NCBI RefSeq assembly: GCF_029894425.1
Contig: NZ_JARXYJ010000001.1
Span: 2,046,001 to 2,110,000 of the forward strand
Length of the DNA stretch: 64,000 nt
DNA from: Streptomyces sp. SAI-127
Lineage (GTDB): Bacteria; Actinomycetota; Actinomycetes; Streptomycetales; Streptomycetaceae
Direction of reading: 5' to 3'
This document shows, one piece after another, positions 63,326 to 64,000 of this stretch. The notes beneath the pieces are model-generated. The model saw only the letters and a list, made by a program, of their open reading frames with translations, was not told the origin of the DNA and ran no database searches. How positions within the stretch are numbered: position 1 is the stretch's first letter; each line of letters opens with the position of its first letter. Position numbers and translations under genes: made by a program.

Positions 63326-63394
63326 GAGATGTGCACAGGCCGCGCACAGTACGCGGCCTTGATCGACTCTGTCATCTGGCCGGAGGAATGTGCG

Positions 63395-64000
63395 GTGGCC
63401 CTGAACAACACTTACGAAGCAAGGCTGGTCCAGCAGGAGACCGCTGTGGGAGCGGGTCTGCAGATCCTGTTGCTGGCCCTGCTCGGCACGGCGATAGGCA
63501 TGGGGCCCGCGGGCTGGCTGACCGGCCTCGCCTTCGCCGTCGCCACCTGGGCCGTGCTCTCCAGGGCACTGCACCGCACCCGACCCCGCTCCTTCGGACC
63601 GGCCAACCGGGTGACCCTCGGCCGGGCGACCCTCGTCGGCGGAGTGACCGCGCTGGTCGCGGACTCCTTCCAGGACTCCCCGCCGGTGACGCTGTTCGTG
63701 GGCCTGACCGCGGTGGCCCTGATCCTCGACGGCGTCGACGGCAAGGTCGCCCGCGCCACGGGCACCTCGACCCCGCTGGGCGCGCGGTTCGACATGGAGG
63801 TCGACGCGTTCCTGATCCTGGTGCTCAGTGTGTACGTCTCGATGTCGCAGGGTCCGTGGGTCCTGCTGATCGGCGCCATGCGCTACGGCTTCGTCGCCGC
63901 GGCCCGCGTCTGGAACTGGCTGAACGCCCCCCTGCCGCCGAGCATGGCCCGCAAGACGGTGGCCGCGCTCCAGGGGATCCTGCTGCTCGTGGCCGCGTCC
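63395..64000 (+). CDS. CDP-alcohol phosphatidyltransferase (partial)
   Basis: 202 codons present, cut by the right edge. GTG 63395 with GGAGGA seven bases upstream. The signature D-G-x-x-D-G-x-x-A-R-x8-G-x3-D-x3-D is complete (DGVDGKVARATGTSTPLGARFDMEVD), and several membrane segments flank it. Such enzymes transfer a phosphatidyl group from CDP-diacylglycerol to an alcohol such as inositol, glycerol phosphate or another polyol. It is divergent from the MDR gene and likely part of the same functional group as the glycosyltransferase and UPF0104 protein. Confidence 0.9.
   Translation, partial: MALNNTYEARLVQQETAVGAGLQILLLALLGTAIGMGPAGWLTGLAFAVATWAVLSRALHRTRPRSFGPANRVTLGRATLVGGVTALVADSFQDSPPVTLFVGLTAVALILDGVDGKVARATGTSTPLGARFDMEVDAFLILVLSVYVSMSQGPWVLLIGAMRYGFVAAARVWNWLNAPLPPSMARKTVAALQGILLLVAAS

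Overview
The window is high-GC actinobacterial chromosome, almost certainly Streptomyces. Evidence: GC-rich third codon positions, frequent GTG starts with GGAGG-type ribosome sites, many ATGA/GTGA stop-start overlaps, Tat signal peptides, F420/PPOX-type enzymes, and a sugar ABC importer with no local ATPase. From memory, gene content and order around 36-64 kb resemble the S. coelicolor SCO6650-SCO6663 neighbourhood. There are no rRNA, tRNA, CRISPR, IS or prophage features that I can see. Coding density is very high; the only gap above 300 bp is 26546-26889.

Region 1 (1-16.6 kb) is a glycan-use island. Leftward: GH4 -> GH38 alpha-mannosidase -> GH29 alpha-fucosidase (cut by the window edge), with a DeoR-type regulator. 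Rightward: PfkB sugar kinase -> Tat lipoprotein binding protein -> two permeases -> GH2 beta-galactosidase -> secreted calcineurin-like phosphatase with a LamG-like tail -> secreted PHP-domain protein. The glycosidases lack signal peptides, so imported oligosaccharides are probably trimmed inside the cell. Region 2 (16.7-21.9 kb) is a CoA-thioester catabolic operon (SDR, amidohydrolase, acyl-CoA ligase, MaoC hydratase), divergent from MarR and IclR regulators. Region 3 (22-36.2 kb) holds a NarL-type two-component system, MMPL exporter, L,D-transpeptidase lipoprotein, MmyB-like regulator/SDR pair, secreted GH16 beta-glucanase with a CBM6-like module, a beta-propeller lipoprotein or membrane protein with an MFS exporter and a secreted phosphoesterase, and an AraC regulator with a VOC protein.

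Region 4 (36.3-45.2 kb) is a complete pentose-phosphate operon, tkt-tal-zwf-opcA-pgi-gnd plus a histidine phosphatase. Region 5 (45.3-52.4 kb) holds a beta-helix membrane protein, a shikimate/quinate dehydrogenase-TetR-MHS-transporter module with two well-formed candidate operators, and small detoxification or hydrolase genes.

Region 6 (52.4-64 kb) is the most interesting. A GTP cyclohydrolase II with Met120 where the canonical enzyme has Tyr heads a leftward operon with an ornithine-cyclodeaminase homologue, an FAD amine oxidase and both LYS1-like and LYS9-like saccharopine dehydrogenases. A creatininase-family amidohydrolase starts 38 bp away on the other strand. Beyond it lies a tightly coupled operon of a non-zinc MDR dehydrogenase, a PTPS/QueD-fold protein lacking the catalytic Cys, the Asp-His pair and one zinc His, a GT4 glycosyltransferase, a methyltransferase and a multi-pass UPF0104-type membrane protein. 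A CDP-alcohol phosphatidyltransferase is divergent. I infer an uncharacterised pathway that starts from GTP through the formylated pyrimidine FAPy and may end in a membrane-linked conjugate; the end product cannot be read from the sequence.
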